Assembly (NCBI GenBank): GCA_029204225.1
Contig: CM055111.1
Location: 16,353,019 to 16,417,018 of the forward strand
Reading direction: 5' to 3'
Length of the DNA stretch: 64,000 bases
Source: Diphasiastrum complanatum
Lineage: Eukaryota; Streptophyta; Lycopodiopsida; Lycopodiales; Lycopodiaceae
Shown: piece by piece, positions 9,837 through 21,030 of the stretch
How positions within the stretch are numbered: the stretch's first letter is position 1
Layout of the letters: the number at the start of each line of letters is the position of its first letter
Program-made: the position numbers and the translations under genes
The notes under the pieces: generated by a model
Seen by the model: only the letters and a program-made list of their open reading frames with translations
Databases searched by the model: none
What the model was told of the DNA's origin: nothing

Positions 9837-11366
9837 TTTCCACCCCGTAGACATTCTTGATCTTGAATGATGATCAGATGGGTTTTTACTTGTATCTGGC
9901 TATGATGACAACTATATCATTTGGGATGTTGCAAGAGGTCAGGCTTGATAAGTATATGGGTCCTGATGCTCAATTGTGAGAATTACTATGTGCTATTTTA
10001 TAGTTGCTGGTCGTCTAAAAAACAACTAGCAATTAATTCATGGGATGCTAGAAAGATAAACATTTCTTTGAATGTCTTCAATTTTTTTGAGATTTTTTGT
10101 ATAGTCCTCTCTTGTTTCTCAACTTGTACAAAACCACGACTTTTACAAAATCACAGCGATCTCACACTATGATGGATTTTTGTGTTGTTGGATCATGTCG
10201 TGAGAAAATTGCAAGGCTCTCACAAATGCCAGGCATAAAGCTCTTTTGATGTGAATATTGAGACCTCTAATTCTGTACAACTGGGTCCATGTTGTCTAAT
10301 TTGCTCATGCGGCCTTTTTGGCCTTTTTTTTTTTATTGAAAAGGACTTGCTTTTATCTGCCGCAGTGCATGTTTGTTACCTTGTATAAGTGTAAATAGCT
10401 TTACAGGTTCAAATGAGAATAGAGAACTACTGATTGACCACTTGGTGAAAATAACTGTGATCACCTTCTATTCAGCTGAATTTCTTCTAGTCTTGAGCAG
10501 CTGGAATATTCATGTTTCTGTGAGTTGGAATGCTTGGAAGATTATGAAAGCTTCAGTGAGATAGCTTATTTTTGTAACTTGTATTGCTTATCACAAATCT
10601 TTTGATTGATTGCACTTTGCAAATAACCCCCGTGAAATACCATTTATTCCATGATGAGAATTTACCTTCATTCTTTCGGAGACTAGCTTGGTCGCTGGAT
10701 GGTTCTTTTCTACTTATACCTGTAGCTAATGTTTTTTGAGGTTCTTTCATGTGCATCTCAGTTTGTATCAAATTGATTGAATCACACAACATTAAATTTG
10801 TCCTTGATTGATCAGGTATTTGTAAGTCCTCCGCAGATTCTTCTCCATCCAACAAACAAATATCTTTTCAAGGAAGGAATTATCGAGGTTAGGACTTCTT
10901 TGAGCAAAATAGAGCTAGCAATTTGAACTTGTTTTCTCACATTGAAAATATGGATGGAGCTAAAGACATGCAATATATAGTTTGTAAAGAGAAATGGCTT
11001 GTTCTCAGGGATATATTTGCTAATTTACAATACATAAAGGCATCTTCTTCAACTTCCAAGTGCTAGTAAGTCGGTTTTTGTGGTGAGATTTTGTCCAGTT
11101 GTATTCAATCTATGTCCCTCTTCAATCAAATCTGAGAATGAAATGCTTGGTACTCCTGAAACCTTGCTCATCTGTAAACTATAGAATTCTTAGCAATAGG
11201 TTCACTAACTTTATTATTGGAATCTTTTCAAGATTTTGGAATTTTCCGATTGCCATACAGGTTGGCGTTCGCTGCACTCAACTCTGTTTGTATATGATAC
11301 TCAAATGCATGCCCTATCGCGGTAGTTGTTGGGATTGGCTATGCTGCAATTACTGATCTTGCTTGG
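9837..11366 (+). pseudogene. FAS2: intron-containing pseudogene fragment of CAF-1 p60 / FAS2-like WD40 protein
   Basis: Several separated blocks translate to pieces of the plant FAS2 (CHAF1B/p60) subunit of chromatin assembly factor 1, in the right order. At 9841-9945: DGFLLVSGYDDN then YIIWDVARGQ. At 10635-10731: [17 protein letters not shown] then [10 protein letters not shown]. At 10816-10887: GICKSSADSSPSNK, after a CAG acceptor. At 11244-11366: LPYRLAFAALNSV and, after small indels, GYAAITDLAW. CAF-1 deposits H3-H4 on replicating DNA. Stops (two TGA in the first block) and frame-breaking indels show it is dead. Retained intron-like spacers argue for a genomic duplicate, not a retrocopy. 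The family match comes from recalled motifs, not from a search. Confidence 0.62.
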
Positions 11367-11594
11367 TTGTTCCTGCTCTTAGATCTAACATGCACAAATG
11401 TGCAAACTATTTGTTGCTTATTTCTTTATGTACTTCAACTAGTTTGTTATATTGTTTATGATATTATCTTCAGTGATACATGAGGTAGATTTAGCAATAC
11501 TTGCTGAAAATGGTTGGAAGTCAGCCTAGGACTTGATTTATGGGTAGCATCCCTTAACTATCTTAAATGAATGCTCTACATAGCCTTATAATTT

Positions 11595-11735
11595 TCCTAT
11601 ATAGTAAAGTGTGGCTCTGTGGTTTCTGTTTATTATATAGGAAAAATATTTCCTACTAAGTTTTCTATATAGGAAAGTGTGATTTTGTGGTTTGTGTTTC
11701 TTATATAGGAAAACTATTTCCTGTCTACAAATCCA
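11595..11735. repeat. imperfect tandem repeat, period about 68 bp
   Basis: The block TATATAG(T/G)AAAGTGTG, then TGTGGTTT(C/G)TGTTT, then TTATATAGGAAAA occurs twice, with equivalent bases at 11603 and 11671. TATATAGGAAA motifs recur throughout 11590-11830. No coding potential is apparent. Confidence 0.65.
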
Positions 11736-11869
11736 AAATGTTGCTTTTCCTAGATTTTCAAAGTAGGAAAGTGTTGCACTTTTCATAGTTTTCACTTTTC
11801 TACTTGCATTAATATGCAACTAGGAAAGATCTATTTTTTTCCTATCTAAAAACATGTCATATTTTTCTT

Positions 11870-12375
11870 GTGAATTTGATCAGTGGTCAGAATTATTGAA
11901 TTATGTCCCCTTCATCATTAGTCAAAGCTGTTTATTGGCAGAGAATGTTAACAACAAAAGCTGTCTGATAAAAAAAAACTGAGTGGTTGCAACAATGCAT
12001 ATCTTCAAAATGCAGGTCAATTGCAATTTGCCTCTACTTCCCGTGTCTCACTTTACTTGAGTTGAGGATGCATCAACTTAGTAAGCCCTTACGTAAATCC
12101 GTGCAGCACAGAGGTGACAACCTATAAAAGAGAACGTTCGAGCCGTTGACTGCGTTGCTAATTAGTGGCCACAACTGCACATCACTTATTTGGCTTTGAT
12201 GATTTGTTAATGTTGTCAACGTCGCAGACTGCTTGCATTGTTTTGCTTGTGAGCTTGATGATCCTGTCTGACTATGGATCCTTGTTTGGCCTCTTTTGGG
12301 CCCAATAGCTGGCACCTCATATGCTTCTGCAACATATTTGACATTTCCATGTGTTGGTGTCAAGCAAAACAGTCT
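11870..12375 (+). repeat. third copy of the repeat that forms the 24.4-25.3 kb hairpin
   Basis: From about 11877 (TCAGTGGTCAGAATTATTG) to about 12370 the sequence matches the right arm and flank of the inverted repeat at 24896-25390 in the same orientation, with scattered substitutions. It includes the TATA-like CCTATAAAAGAGAACGTTCG and ends near the shared GTTGGTGTC. A dispersed repeat of unknown class, possibly an LTR or a non-autonomous transposon. The open frame 12073-12363 on the other strand is incidental. Confidence 0.75.
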
Positions 12376-12603
12376 TTAATGCTCTATCTCTCTCTGCCTG
12401 AGCTTTCTTGGTTTTCAATACCTGCTCTCTTCTACACAACCCAACAAAGGGTATGGGACCACACCCTCAGAGCGACCGGTAGCACCGGCTACTGAAGGTT
12501 TTCCTAGAGAATTTCTTTCCACACGAATCTGTAGTGATGCACTTTCTGGAGTCTTCTTTCTTTCACTCCTCTCATGCTCCTTGCTTACTATCGCTCCTAC
12601 TTT

Positions 12604-12924
12604 CATGGATACTCTTGCTTATCTCTCCATCTACATTGCAAGCAATGGCTCTCAACTAGCTCCATGTTAGCAGCAGCAGCAGAAGCATGGAAGGAGAAGG
12701 AAGAAACATTTGAAGCAAAGCCAGATCTCCACCTTGGAAAGAACCTAGTGCTGCTGAGAATGCCAGAAGGATGTATGACTATGGAAGACAATCTTTTAAA
12801 CCTCTTGGGTGCAATCGCGTTAGAAACACAAAGAGATGAAGCTCTCACAAACTCCTATGCTCAGTTTGCCACCATGTTTGGAAGCTTCAAAGTTGTTTTT
12901 AAAGAAGAAGTGATGCCACTTTAA
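12604..12924 (+). other. unassigned open frame of about 107 codons
   Basis: The frame is open from about 12574; Met codons at 12604 and 12664 are possible starts. Its second half is acidic and Glu/Lys-rich (AWKEKEETFEAKPDL), followed by MEDNLLNLLGAIALETQ and SFKVVFKEEVMPL before the stop. Composition looks more protein-like than the neighbouring frames, and the local GC is higher. I do not recognise a family. It may be an exon of a gene, a captured fragment, or chance. Confidence 0.28.
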
Positions 12925-12968
12925 GTGAATAAGTAGCTTCATGTAGATGCTAAAAATCAATGTAATTC

Positions 12969-13130
12969 ACAGTCCATGTATAGCTACGTAGACCACACAC
13001 AATGGTATGTGAAGATGTAGTCTACATGTAGGTGAAAGACGGTTTAATCACAGTCCATGTATAGCTGCGTAGATCACACACAAATGATGTGTGTAGATGT
13101 AAAAGTCTACATGTAGGTGATAGTAAAACT
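12969..13130. repeat. tandem repeat, two units of about 80 bp
   Basis: CACAGTCCATGTATAGCT(A/G)CGTAGA occurs near 12969 and again near 13049. Each is followed by CACACACA, then AGATGTA and TCTACATGTAGGTGA. The two units differ by small indels. The unit contains the short palindrome CTACATGTAG. Confidence 0.75.
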
Positions 13131-13209
13131 TAGAAAAGAAATAGATGTTTTGCTTGTGGGATGGATTGTTGGACACCAAAATGTCAGAAATGGTGAACTC
13201 TTGCAACTT

Positions 13210-13395
13210 TGTCTCGACGCGAAACGAAGCGACGCGAAGCGAAATTCAACGTACCTCAAAAACCCTAAGACACGTCGAAGTGAAACGAAACTCGAAGGTC
13301 GAATGATTCACAAAAGTCAAACATGCCTCCAAGACCAAAATGACACAACACGACACGAAACGAAAAGAAACGAAAGAAAATCTTTTGTGCTACCA
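13210..13395. repeat. GCGAAACGAA-type simple sequence
   Basis: Short purine-rich words built on CGAAACGAA, CGACGCGAAGCGAA and CACGACACGAAACG recur irregularly. This is low-complexity sequence; the open frame across it is Arg/Lys-rich only for that reason. Confidence 0.55.
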
Positions 13396-13437
13396 GCTGG
13401 CAGCTCAACGGGCGTGCAGCCTTAAACTTCATGCTCA

Positions 13438-13899
13438 GCTGAAATAGTTAGCAATAACAGAGAGTAGCTGATTAGTTGATTAGCGTTAACTACTCTTGTA
13501 ATTTTCTGTTCAACTATCTTGTAAACTCCACACAGTGGAGACATAAACCTTTTTTCTAGATCAAAAGAAGATACAGAGAATGTGTGTGAGTAGAGCAGAA
13601 AAGAAAAAGAATAAAAATGAAATAGTTGTGCATGAAAATCTGCGAACGAGCAGAACACAACAAAAGAGCAGAGTGTCAGACCGACAACGAGTGAGACACT
13701 GACCATCTCGCTCTAAAAATTGAACTGATAATACAGTTGTTCTATCTTTTGCATCTCCTTCTCTTCCGCTATCTTGATTGCTAGAATGATATCTGTTATG
13801 TGATCTGTAGTCGCATGTCTAGGGTCCTGCAAGTGTCTGCATAGGAGAAAATCCAAAAGAAACAAAATCACTCGCGATACACTAAACCTGTTCGCGACA
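13438..13899 (+). repeat. probable 5' LTR of copia C
   Basis: The right boundary is firm: the sequence ends ...TTCGCGACA immediately before a TGGTATCAGAGCA primer-binding site at 13900. The left boundary is uncertain; TGAAATAGTTAGC at about 13438 is a plausible TG start. No second copy is present in the window, so the length is an estimate. Confidence 0.5.
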
Positions 13900-13912
13900 T
13901 GGTATCAGAGCA
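13900..13912 (+). other. primer-binding site of copia C
   Basis: TGGTATCAGAGCA matches the initiator-Met tRNA PBS, directly after the putative LTR end. It fixes the plus orientation of element C. Confidence 0.85.
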
Positions 13913-13963
13913 CACAAGTTATCACTACTGATATCTGAACAGTGATTTTCTAGACAACACAAT

Positions 13964-14475
13964 ATGACTACAACGATCTAGACAATAGTAGTGATCAGTC
14001 TTGATGGCGCAAACTATAGGATATGGAAATTCAAAATCGAAACACTTCTCAAGGGCGAAGGCATCTTGTCGGTGACCGAACTCTCAAAGGTGCAGCCTCC
14101 AGAGGGAGACCCGAGGAGAGCTGAATAGATCCAAAAGGATGAGCGTGCAATGGCAATCATCATTTTGTCCATCAACGAAGATCTACTCATTCAGATTGAA
14201 GACTGCGAAAGTAGCCATACAGCATGGAAAAGATTAAAATAGAAGTACGAAGTGAGGACTACATCTTCAGTGATGCATCTTCACTATCAACTACAATCCA
14301 TACGATGGGATGACAACCAGTTAGACCAGTACGTTGAGAAGATCATAATGATCTTTGCTCAACTCGCTGCATCAGGATAGGAGCACCAGGTCCCAACACC
14401 ACAACAACTGATGTACTTCATGAAGTCTCTACCTATGTCCTATCAGCCATTGAGAATGCTCATACTGAGTCTACC
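13964..14475 (+). pseudogene. copia gag fragment of element C
   Basis: Reading from ATG 13964, the frame gives ISLDGANYRIWKFKIETLLKG, AIIILSINEDLLIQIEDC, AWKRLK, YEVRTTSSVMHLHYQLQ and DQYVEKIIMIFAQLAASG, which together are a copia gag N-terminal domain. In-frame TAG/TAA codons interrupt it at several points (after MTTTI, RRAE, KRLK and AASG). It is cut at 14475 by element T. The zinc knuckle is not found on the far side of T, so flanking DNA was also lost. Confidence 0.8.
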
Positions 14476-14927
14476 AATTACGAATAGAGCCACAACTGAT
14501 CTAGAGCTAAGCTATAAAGCATCACATAAGCAAGACTTAAGTTATGAAAGTAGCACATAAGCAAGACTTAACCCTAGAAAGCAGGAAAGAGAGAGATTAA
14601 GGAGGCTAAAGAGAGAGATCAATATCATCAACTAAATAGCAAATGACACTGTTTCCCTACTTATAGCCAAGAGAAAGCCCTAAAAGGAAGTTTCCGGTGG
14701 CTAGGGCCCAATTGGGAGGGAAAATAGTGCACCCTCCAAGAAAGCCCCCACTCTCCAATAATATGTCCAAATGGCCTAATAATGAATAATAAGGCCAAAG
14801 GCCAACCATATAGTCTAAGTGTCACTAATGTATAAAATAGGGCCCAAGGCCTACTTGTGCATAAAGTAAAGTAAATGTAAATGGACACAACGAATGTAAT
14901 GAGCCAAGTCCATAACTCTCCCCAACA
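14476..14927 (-). repeat. 3' LTR of element T
   Basis: It runs from AATTACGAATAGAGCCACAA to ...CTCCCCAACA and matches the right LTR almost throughout, including CTAGAGCTAAGCTAT, GCACATAAGCAAGACTTAA and GTAATGAGCC. An A-rich run (plus strand) follows at 14929, a T-rich tract on the element strand near the expected PPT position. Confidence 0.8.
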
Positions 14928-16187
14928 GAAAAAAAAAAGACCCAACTTCCAAAAAGAAACTGGATCAAATAGCAGCAAGCCCTGGTGCATCAACAACTAG
15001 AGCAACATCTGATGTAGAGGAATCAACAAGTGCAGGAGGAGCACAATCCTGATCCACAAGTGATGGTGTATGATAAAGGACATCAATAGGCTCCCATGTG
15101 GCCTCCTCAACAGGACGACCATAGAACTAGACAAAAACCTAAATCTGCCAGCAGCATCGACTATGGTGAAGGCGAACCTGGTGAATGGCAGCTGGTAAGA
15201 AAGGAATCAACATCATGGCGATGAAGGGAACATCTCGGCCGCATCATCTGAAAGCAAGAAATATGGAACAACCAAGAATGCCAAGGAACCAGAAGAAGAT
15301 CAACCAACAACCATGAATGCCAAGATCTCCGTAATGCCCAAGATAGTAGAGGATCAACCCAAAAGATAGGGACATCATACCAAGGTATCCAAAAAGCCCG
15401 AGAAGGTAGAACTGCATCAGCAACGCGAAGCCAATAAGAGAAGAGATGGACACTCATCGCGACCATTAACCATATGTGCAAGGTGCCCCAATAAAAGATA
15501 GCAGCATTGGAAAACTAGCACCAAGGAGATCATCTTGACAAAGGATAGCTAAAATGGAGAAATATGCACCATCTAGAAGGTCCAAGGAATCAATGCATCA
15601 TCTAAAAGGACATGATAGTAGCAACAAATCTAGAAATAGTAGAGGCCCCAATTGACAAACTGTAGCTGAAAAACTCATCTAGAAAGGCCTCATATGGACA
15701 TACCAATCCATCATAGGATACACCAAAAATGGATGGAGAATCGGATGACCCATCGGAACTGGCCGCAAGTGTAATCCCAAAGTATACACCAGGCTCACAA
15801 GTGAGGAATAGAAGAAATGCACTAAAACAAGGAACAAGATCCACAACATCAGTAGCAAGCATCAGAGCAATATCCACATGTAGCTGGGAATGAGTATCAA
15901 AGCACATACGAGCAATACTGAAGTATATGGCGGCAACATCCCCAAAAACTATCCAAGAGAGGAGAAGGAATTCTCTCTAGGTACCTTGATGTTCTCGGAA
16001 CACCAGAACAAAGTGGCAACTCAGTATCGGAGACCAAGCGATATGGAGCAACCTGAAACGACAGGGAATCTGAAGATCACCCAGACAAATAGTAACTGGA
16101 ACGGAGGCAAAAACCCAAGCCATCAGGATATGCCAAGCCTGACAATGAGCAACAATCCAAGGAACAGATAGAGAGCCACATGCATAA
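14928..16187 (-). other. non-pol interior of element T, built from degenerate short repeats
   Basis: The stretch between gag and the 3' LTR has several overlapping open frames with hydrophobic, repetitive translations, but none matches pol. The plus strand repeats words such as AAGAATGCCAAG, AGGTCCAAATGAAA and ACCAAGAATGCC. The clearest pair, just outside at 16251 and 16335, gives a period of about 84 bp. I regard the open frames as by-products of the repeats. Confidence 0.55.
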
Positions 16188-17119
16188 TCATAGAGATATA
16201 TATCCACACCATAGGCGATCAGTAATATGGAAAAACCAACACCAATCAACAGGTCCAAATGAAAACCAAGCTATATGTAATAACCAGGAATGCCATATAT
16301 CCATAGCTAAAAATGAAGCAGTAGTGTGAGCAATAGGTCCAAATGAAATCCAAGCGATACATAATAACCAAGAATGCCAAATATCAAGAGGTAAAAAGGA
16401 ATCAGTCGAATGAACCCAAAAGTGTATACCATAGGCATGGACTGCAACAAACCTATGTGTAGAGACACCCGGAGACTGAAGGATGCCTGTGTACTCATCT
16501 AGAAAGATCCCAGCAGATAAATACCCTAGATAAGTAATAGTGACCATCTGCCCTTTCCGATCAGGATCCGCTCTATAAACTCTCCACCATGTGGCGGTGC
16601 GTCCATCTAAATGTAAAGCAGCCAACTGGATATTTTGAGGGTCAGTCTTAGTGTAGATCTGAAAATATGTGTCAAGCTTAGCAAACCAATTCTCTAATAA
16701 GTTCCCGTTAGAGGAACCGGAATAGGTAGCAAGTTGTACCCTATCACGAAGTGGGGCTCAAAAAGCGGGGGACGTGAAAAGAAACCAAGAGGTGGGCTAG
16801 GTGGAATGAACCGTCCACCACCAGGCTGACTAGCAGAGGAAGATGGAAATCCAAATGGAGGAGGAGTCCCAAATGAAGGAAAAATAGGAGCTTTACCAAG
16901 ACCATGAGACTGTAAAGAATCAATCTGTGACTGCATAGTAGCAAAGCCGATCATAACGGTATCAAAGCGAAGAACAAGGCCAGAAAGGGTCTCATCCATG
17001 CGACGAAACTGATCGGATAAGGTTTCTTGAGTAGTCTCACTCAGGGTAGGTGAATGTGCCATAATGATAGTGGAAGGAATAGACGAGAACTTGAGAGAGC
17101 GGACTCTTGTCGTCACCAC
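16188..17119 (-). pseudogene. Ty3-type gag of element T
   Basis: The frame from ATG 17119 shows LSDQFRRMDETLSGLVLRFD and a coiled-coil-like N-terminus, then a Pro/Gly/Ser-rich linker, ending at a TAG near 16694. Directly beyond, the same strand encodes NWFAKLDTYFQIYTKTDP and AALHLDGRTATWWRVYRA, the core of a retrotransposon gag domain, in the frame starting at 16625. After about 16540 the protein degenerates into repeated WHSWLL and FGP motifs derived from short DNA repeats. No zinc knuckle is seen. Gag would self-assemble and package element RNA. Confidence 0.75.
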
Positions 17120-17750
17120 AAATTAGTCTATTAAAATCACTATTATCATAACTAAAAAAGGACAACAATCAACAAATGAAAAAAAATGAAAATGAACGTT
17201 GTAAAAATGCACTGGACAACCAAGAGGCAAGTGACAAATTGGAATATTAAACAAAGTTAGAATTTCGTGAAATTTGGTTGAGGATGGGCGATAGACAGCC
17301 TGCAAACAAGGTGTGAAAAATGGCTGCAAACGGAGACAAAAATGGACGAAAGTGAAAAGTATGATTTGGCTGGACAACCTGCAAACAAAAGTGAAGAGAG
17401 GGCTGAAAATGAAAGGAGGAACGGACGAAAGATATGAGGGAATTGGGTACTGGAGGGCCTGCAAACAAGTTGGAAATGGGTGATGGAGGGTTGGAACTTG
17501 GGCACCAAAAATAATCTGCCCAAAAAAAGAATTTTTTCTTTTTCCAACAAATTTAGTGGAAGTACTTCTGCTAACTATCTACTAAAGCTCCACCAAGGAA
17601 AATGCTCTAATGGGAGCTGGTCTTCCTCCAAACTGTGTCGAATGTTGCTGAAGCAAAGAGACGAAAACCCTCAGCAAAGAGAGAAAAATCAGCAAGGAAA
17701 CTGGGCACCCAATCAGAAAATCAGATATGAAATTCAGCAATCAGGAAAGT
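17120..17750 (-). other. leader of element T with repeated CCTGCAAACAA motifs
   Basis: This is the non-coding interval between PBS and gag. The motif (C/G)CCTGCAAACAA recurs four times (about 17300, 17388, 17457 and in variant form), interspersed with GGACGAAAG-like words. The result is several overlapping Phe/Pro-rich open frames with no domain match. Confidence 0.5.
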
Positions 17751-17762
17751 GCTCTGATACCA
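17751..17762 (-). other. primer-binding site of element T
   Basis: Plus strand GCTCTGATACCA, minus strand TGGTATCAGAGC, directly adjacent to the 5' LTR at 17763. Confidence 0.85.
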
Positions 17763-18209
17763 AGTTACGAATAGAGCCACAGCTGATCTAGAGCTAAGCT
17801 ATGAAAGCATCACATAAGCAAGACTTAAGCTATGAACGCAGCACATAAGCAAGACTTAACCCTAGAAAGCAGGAAAGAGAGAGATTAAGGAGGCTAAAGA
17901 GAGAGATCAATATCTTCAACTGAATAATAAATGACACAGTTTCCCTACTTATATCCAAGAGGAAGCCCTAAAAGGAAGCTTCTGGTGGCTAGGGCCTAAT
18001 TGGAAGGGAAAATAGTGTGTCGTCCAAGAGGCCCCACTCTCAAGTAATATGTCCAAATAGCCTAATAATGAATAATAAGGCCAAAGAATAAACCATATGT
18101 CTAAGTGTCACTAATGAATAAAAAAGGGCCCAAGGCCTGCTTATGCATAAAGTAAAATAAACGTAAATGGACACGGTGAATGTAATGAGCCGAGTCCATA
18201 ACTCTAACA
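17763..18209 (-). repeat. 5' LTR of element T
   Basis: It runs from AGTTACGAATAGAGCC to ...ACTCTAACA. On the minus strand it begins TGTTAGAGTTATGG and ends just before the PBS. Differences from the left LTR are moderate (tens of substitutions and small indels by eye), so T is not very recent. Confidence 0.82.
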
Positions 18210-19303
18210 AAAAGCAGTGATTCTAGGTGATGGGAGCAGACACGATGTCAAAGGCATCGAGACTCTACAGCTGCGAACACTATCAGGTCAAGCAAAGATG
18301 CTAGGAGCACTCTACGTGCCTTGGAATTCAAGTTTTATTCGATGGCAATACATGCCGCATGATCAAGAAAACTACAAACAAATTGCTGACGGGTGAATGC
18401 AGAGAAGGAAACCTCTACCAAGCCAAGATAATCAGCAATTCTAATAGCATATTAAATGCATCAGAAATGAAGATCAAGTCTGGCACAGGATAATGTATCA
18501 TCTAAACACGAGGAGCCTGTACAGAAAGGAAAACAACATCAGAATCCATTCACACATGAGGGAAGAAGAGCCAAAGAAGTTCTTTAGCTCGTCCAGTCAG
18601 ATGTTTGTGGACCGATGAAAATGGATTCGCTCTCAAGATCGAGGTATTTCCTGACGTTCATAGATGATTACAACCGGATGACTATGATCTACTACCTAAA
18701 GAAGAAATGTGAAGTGTTTGACTCTTTCAAAAAGTTCATGGCATTTGTAGAGTGACACACCTCAAAGAAGATTTAGATCATCAGATCTGCCAATGGAAGT
18801 GAGTACAAGAGCAAAGAATTTTCAAAATTTTGCCAAGAACAAGGGATTGCACATCAGTTCACTCCTACGTACACACCAGAATATAATGGTATCACAGAAA
18901 GAAAAAATAGGACGCTAGTCAAATGAGCCAGATCCATGATGGCACAGGTTCGATTGGCAAGTCAATTCTGGACTAAGGCAATAGCTGTAGTTGTACACCT
19001 GCAGAACAGATCAACAATGACATCTGCAAATGATGAAATCATATATCTAGGAGAAGCAACAAAATGCCTCGGGATGGAGTTCAGAAGAGATCGAATAAAA
19101 GGCGAAATGCACTCGACTCAGTCTGAATATGCCAGAAAAGTGCTCAAGCGGTATCACATGATGGATTGCAAAAAAAAGGCCACACCAATGATAGCTGGAG
19201 CCAAGCTAACGAAGCAGGATTGCCCAAAATAGAAGAAGAAAAACAGAAGATGGAAGGTATACCCTACCAAAACCTAATCGGTAGTCTGATGTACCTTACA
19301 ATT
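18210..19303 (+). pseudogene. copia C pre-integrase, integrase and RT tail
   Basis: Resuming after T, the plus strand encodes ILGDGSRHDVKGIETL and LGALYVP of the post-protease region, then LVQSDVCGPMKMDSLS, FLTFIDDYNRMTMIYYL, YTPEYNGITERKNRTL and FWTKAIAVVVHLQNRST of integrase. From there it jumps directly into the end of RT (LGEATKCLGMEFRRDR, YQNLIGSLMYLTI), so integrase C-terminus and the RT palm are deleted. Several stops interrupt it. It ends at about 19303, where oppositely oriented copia D begins. Confidence 0.85.
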
Positions 19304-21030
19304 TGTAATCAAGTCATCAACATAGAGAGCAATCAAGGCAACCATACCATAAAAGCATAAGACATACAGATTCGGAACAAAATGTGTTCTCACCATCCCC
19401 TTTGAACGAAAGTAGGCATCAATCCTGCTATACCATGCACGTGGTGCTTATTTAAGGCCATAAAGCACTTTCTTCAAATGACATACTTTATTCTCATGTC
19501 CTTTTGCTATGAAGCCTTCAAGTTGATCCATGAACACATTATCTTCTAACTCACCATTTAGAAAAGCAGATTTCACATCCATTTGATGCAAAGGCCAACC
19601 AAAATGTGAAGCTAAAGCAACAAGTAGATGTAGAGTATTCCACTTACATACTGGCGCAAAGCTCTCCTCATAGTCGATCCCTTTACTTTGTGCATACCCT
19701 TTGATCACCAATCTTGCTTTGTGCTTTGCTATACTTCCATCTACATGGTACTTAGTCCTATATATCCATTTACAACCAATGGGTTTCTTGCCAATTGTTG
19801 GTTCCACTAAGTCCCATGTGTTATGCTTAGCAATTGACTCCATCTCCTCTCCCATGGCCTTGACCCACATGTCATCATGCTTCACTTCACCATAAGTCGA
19901 AGGTTCTTTGCTTTGAATAATGCTAGATAAGAGAGCATAATTTGCTTCATACCTTTCAGGTTGTGTCTTCTCTCTTGTTGTTCTTCGTAGCTCTCCATGG
20001 CTAGATGATCCTAGAAAATCATCCATGTCGCGGCTCTCCATCAATCTTTCAAACCATTTAGGGAGCTTCTTGTCAAGTGATCGGCTTCGTGGTGAAAATG
20101 TATCCCACAGTACATCTTTTTCCTTGCGTTTGTCACCTGCAACTTCAATCCTTCTTGCACCAAAAGGTTTATCTCTACCTCTCCAACCTATCTCTTGAGG
20201 TTGCATAGTAGTATCTTGAGATGTATCCTCATGTCCAGCACTAGGAAAGTCAATAAATGGATCATCATCAAGAGGTATCCTCACTATACCATCTTTCCTA
20301 TTGGATGTGTCTATCTTTTCAGCATCCTCGTCTTCATACATCTTGGATTCATCAAAGATGACATCATGGCTTACATGTATTTTGTTCTCCACTGGATCAA
20401 AACGTTTGTAGCTCGTTACATGATCATCATATCCTAGGAATATATACTTGATAGCTTTCACATGAAGTTTACGTCTCTCTTCCTTAGGAATGTGTACAAA
20501 GCTTACATCCAAAGATTCACAAGTGGCTCACCTTTGGCTTCTTCTTCGTGAATGCCTCCTCAGGTGTCATCTTTGGTATGGCTATGGTAGGACTTCTATT
20601 TTGAAGATAGACTGTCGTACTGCTGCATGCTTCTGACCAAAAATCTTTTGGTAGTTTCATCTCAACTAGCATAGATCTGGCACTTTCCACAATCGTACAA
20701 TTTTTGCGCTCAACTACACCATTGAGTTCAGGAGTATGAGCTTGCGTAAATTGTCTTTTGATCCCACATTGATCACAAAGATCATTGAAGTTGTTAGACT
20801 TATACTCACCTCCAGTATCTGATCTTAAAACTTTGATCTTTCTGCTTGTTTGATTTTCAACCAATGCTTTGAAGCTTTTGAATGTGTCAAACGCATCCGA
20901 TTTCTTCTTCAAGAAGTAAATCAACATCTTACATGACATGTCATCAATAAAGGTCATGAAATAGAAGGCTTTACCTAAGGACATAGTCCTCATAGGCCCG
21001 CATAAATCTATGTGAATCAAATCCTGATTT
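19304..21030 (-). pseudogene. copia D integrase and reverse transcriptase fragment
   Basis: On the minus strand the integrase core is nearly intact: LIHIDLCGPM (first Asp), LRSDTGGEYKSNNF (second Asp), ELNGVVERKN (Glu), PKDFWSEA. A stop/frame break near 20515 precedes the next frame (20512-19448), with GCKWIYRTKYHVDGS, YEESFAPVCK, QMDVKSAFLNGELED (motif A Asp retained) and VLYGLK. A TAA replaces Gln in LK(Q)APRAWYSR near 19447; RT continues to LYVDDLIT at 19303, where the element is cut off. The gag, protease and LTRs of D are not attached. Confidence 0.88.

Larger units (their letters stand above)
14476..18209 (-). mobile_element. gag-only Ty3-like LTR element T inserted in copia C
   Basis: Two LTRs of about 450 bp (14476-14927 and 17763-18209) flank about 2.8 kb. 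A minus-strand PBS at 17751-17762 sets the orientation. The interior encodes a Ty3-type gag only; no protease, RT or integrase is seen. This fits the TR-GAG class of non-autonomous elements described in plants. Flanks CTACC and AAAAG do not form a target duplication, consistent with deletion of neighbouring C sequence on one side. C gag lies to the left and C pre-integrase to the right. Confidence 0.8.

Noticed and set aside
12073-12363. 96-codon minus-strand frame
   Set aside because: It lies in a dispersed repeat, and the other copies do not keep the frame.
13210-13425. Arg/Lys-rich open frame as a DNA-binding protein
   Set aside because: The composition is a by-product of CGAAACGAA simple sequence.
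15161-15481. Hydrophobic Trp/Leu-rich minus-strand frame as a membrane protein
   Set aside because: It lies inside element T in repeat-built DNA, overlaps other equally long frames, and has no conserved features.
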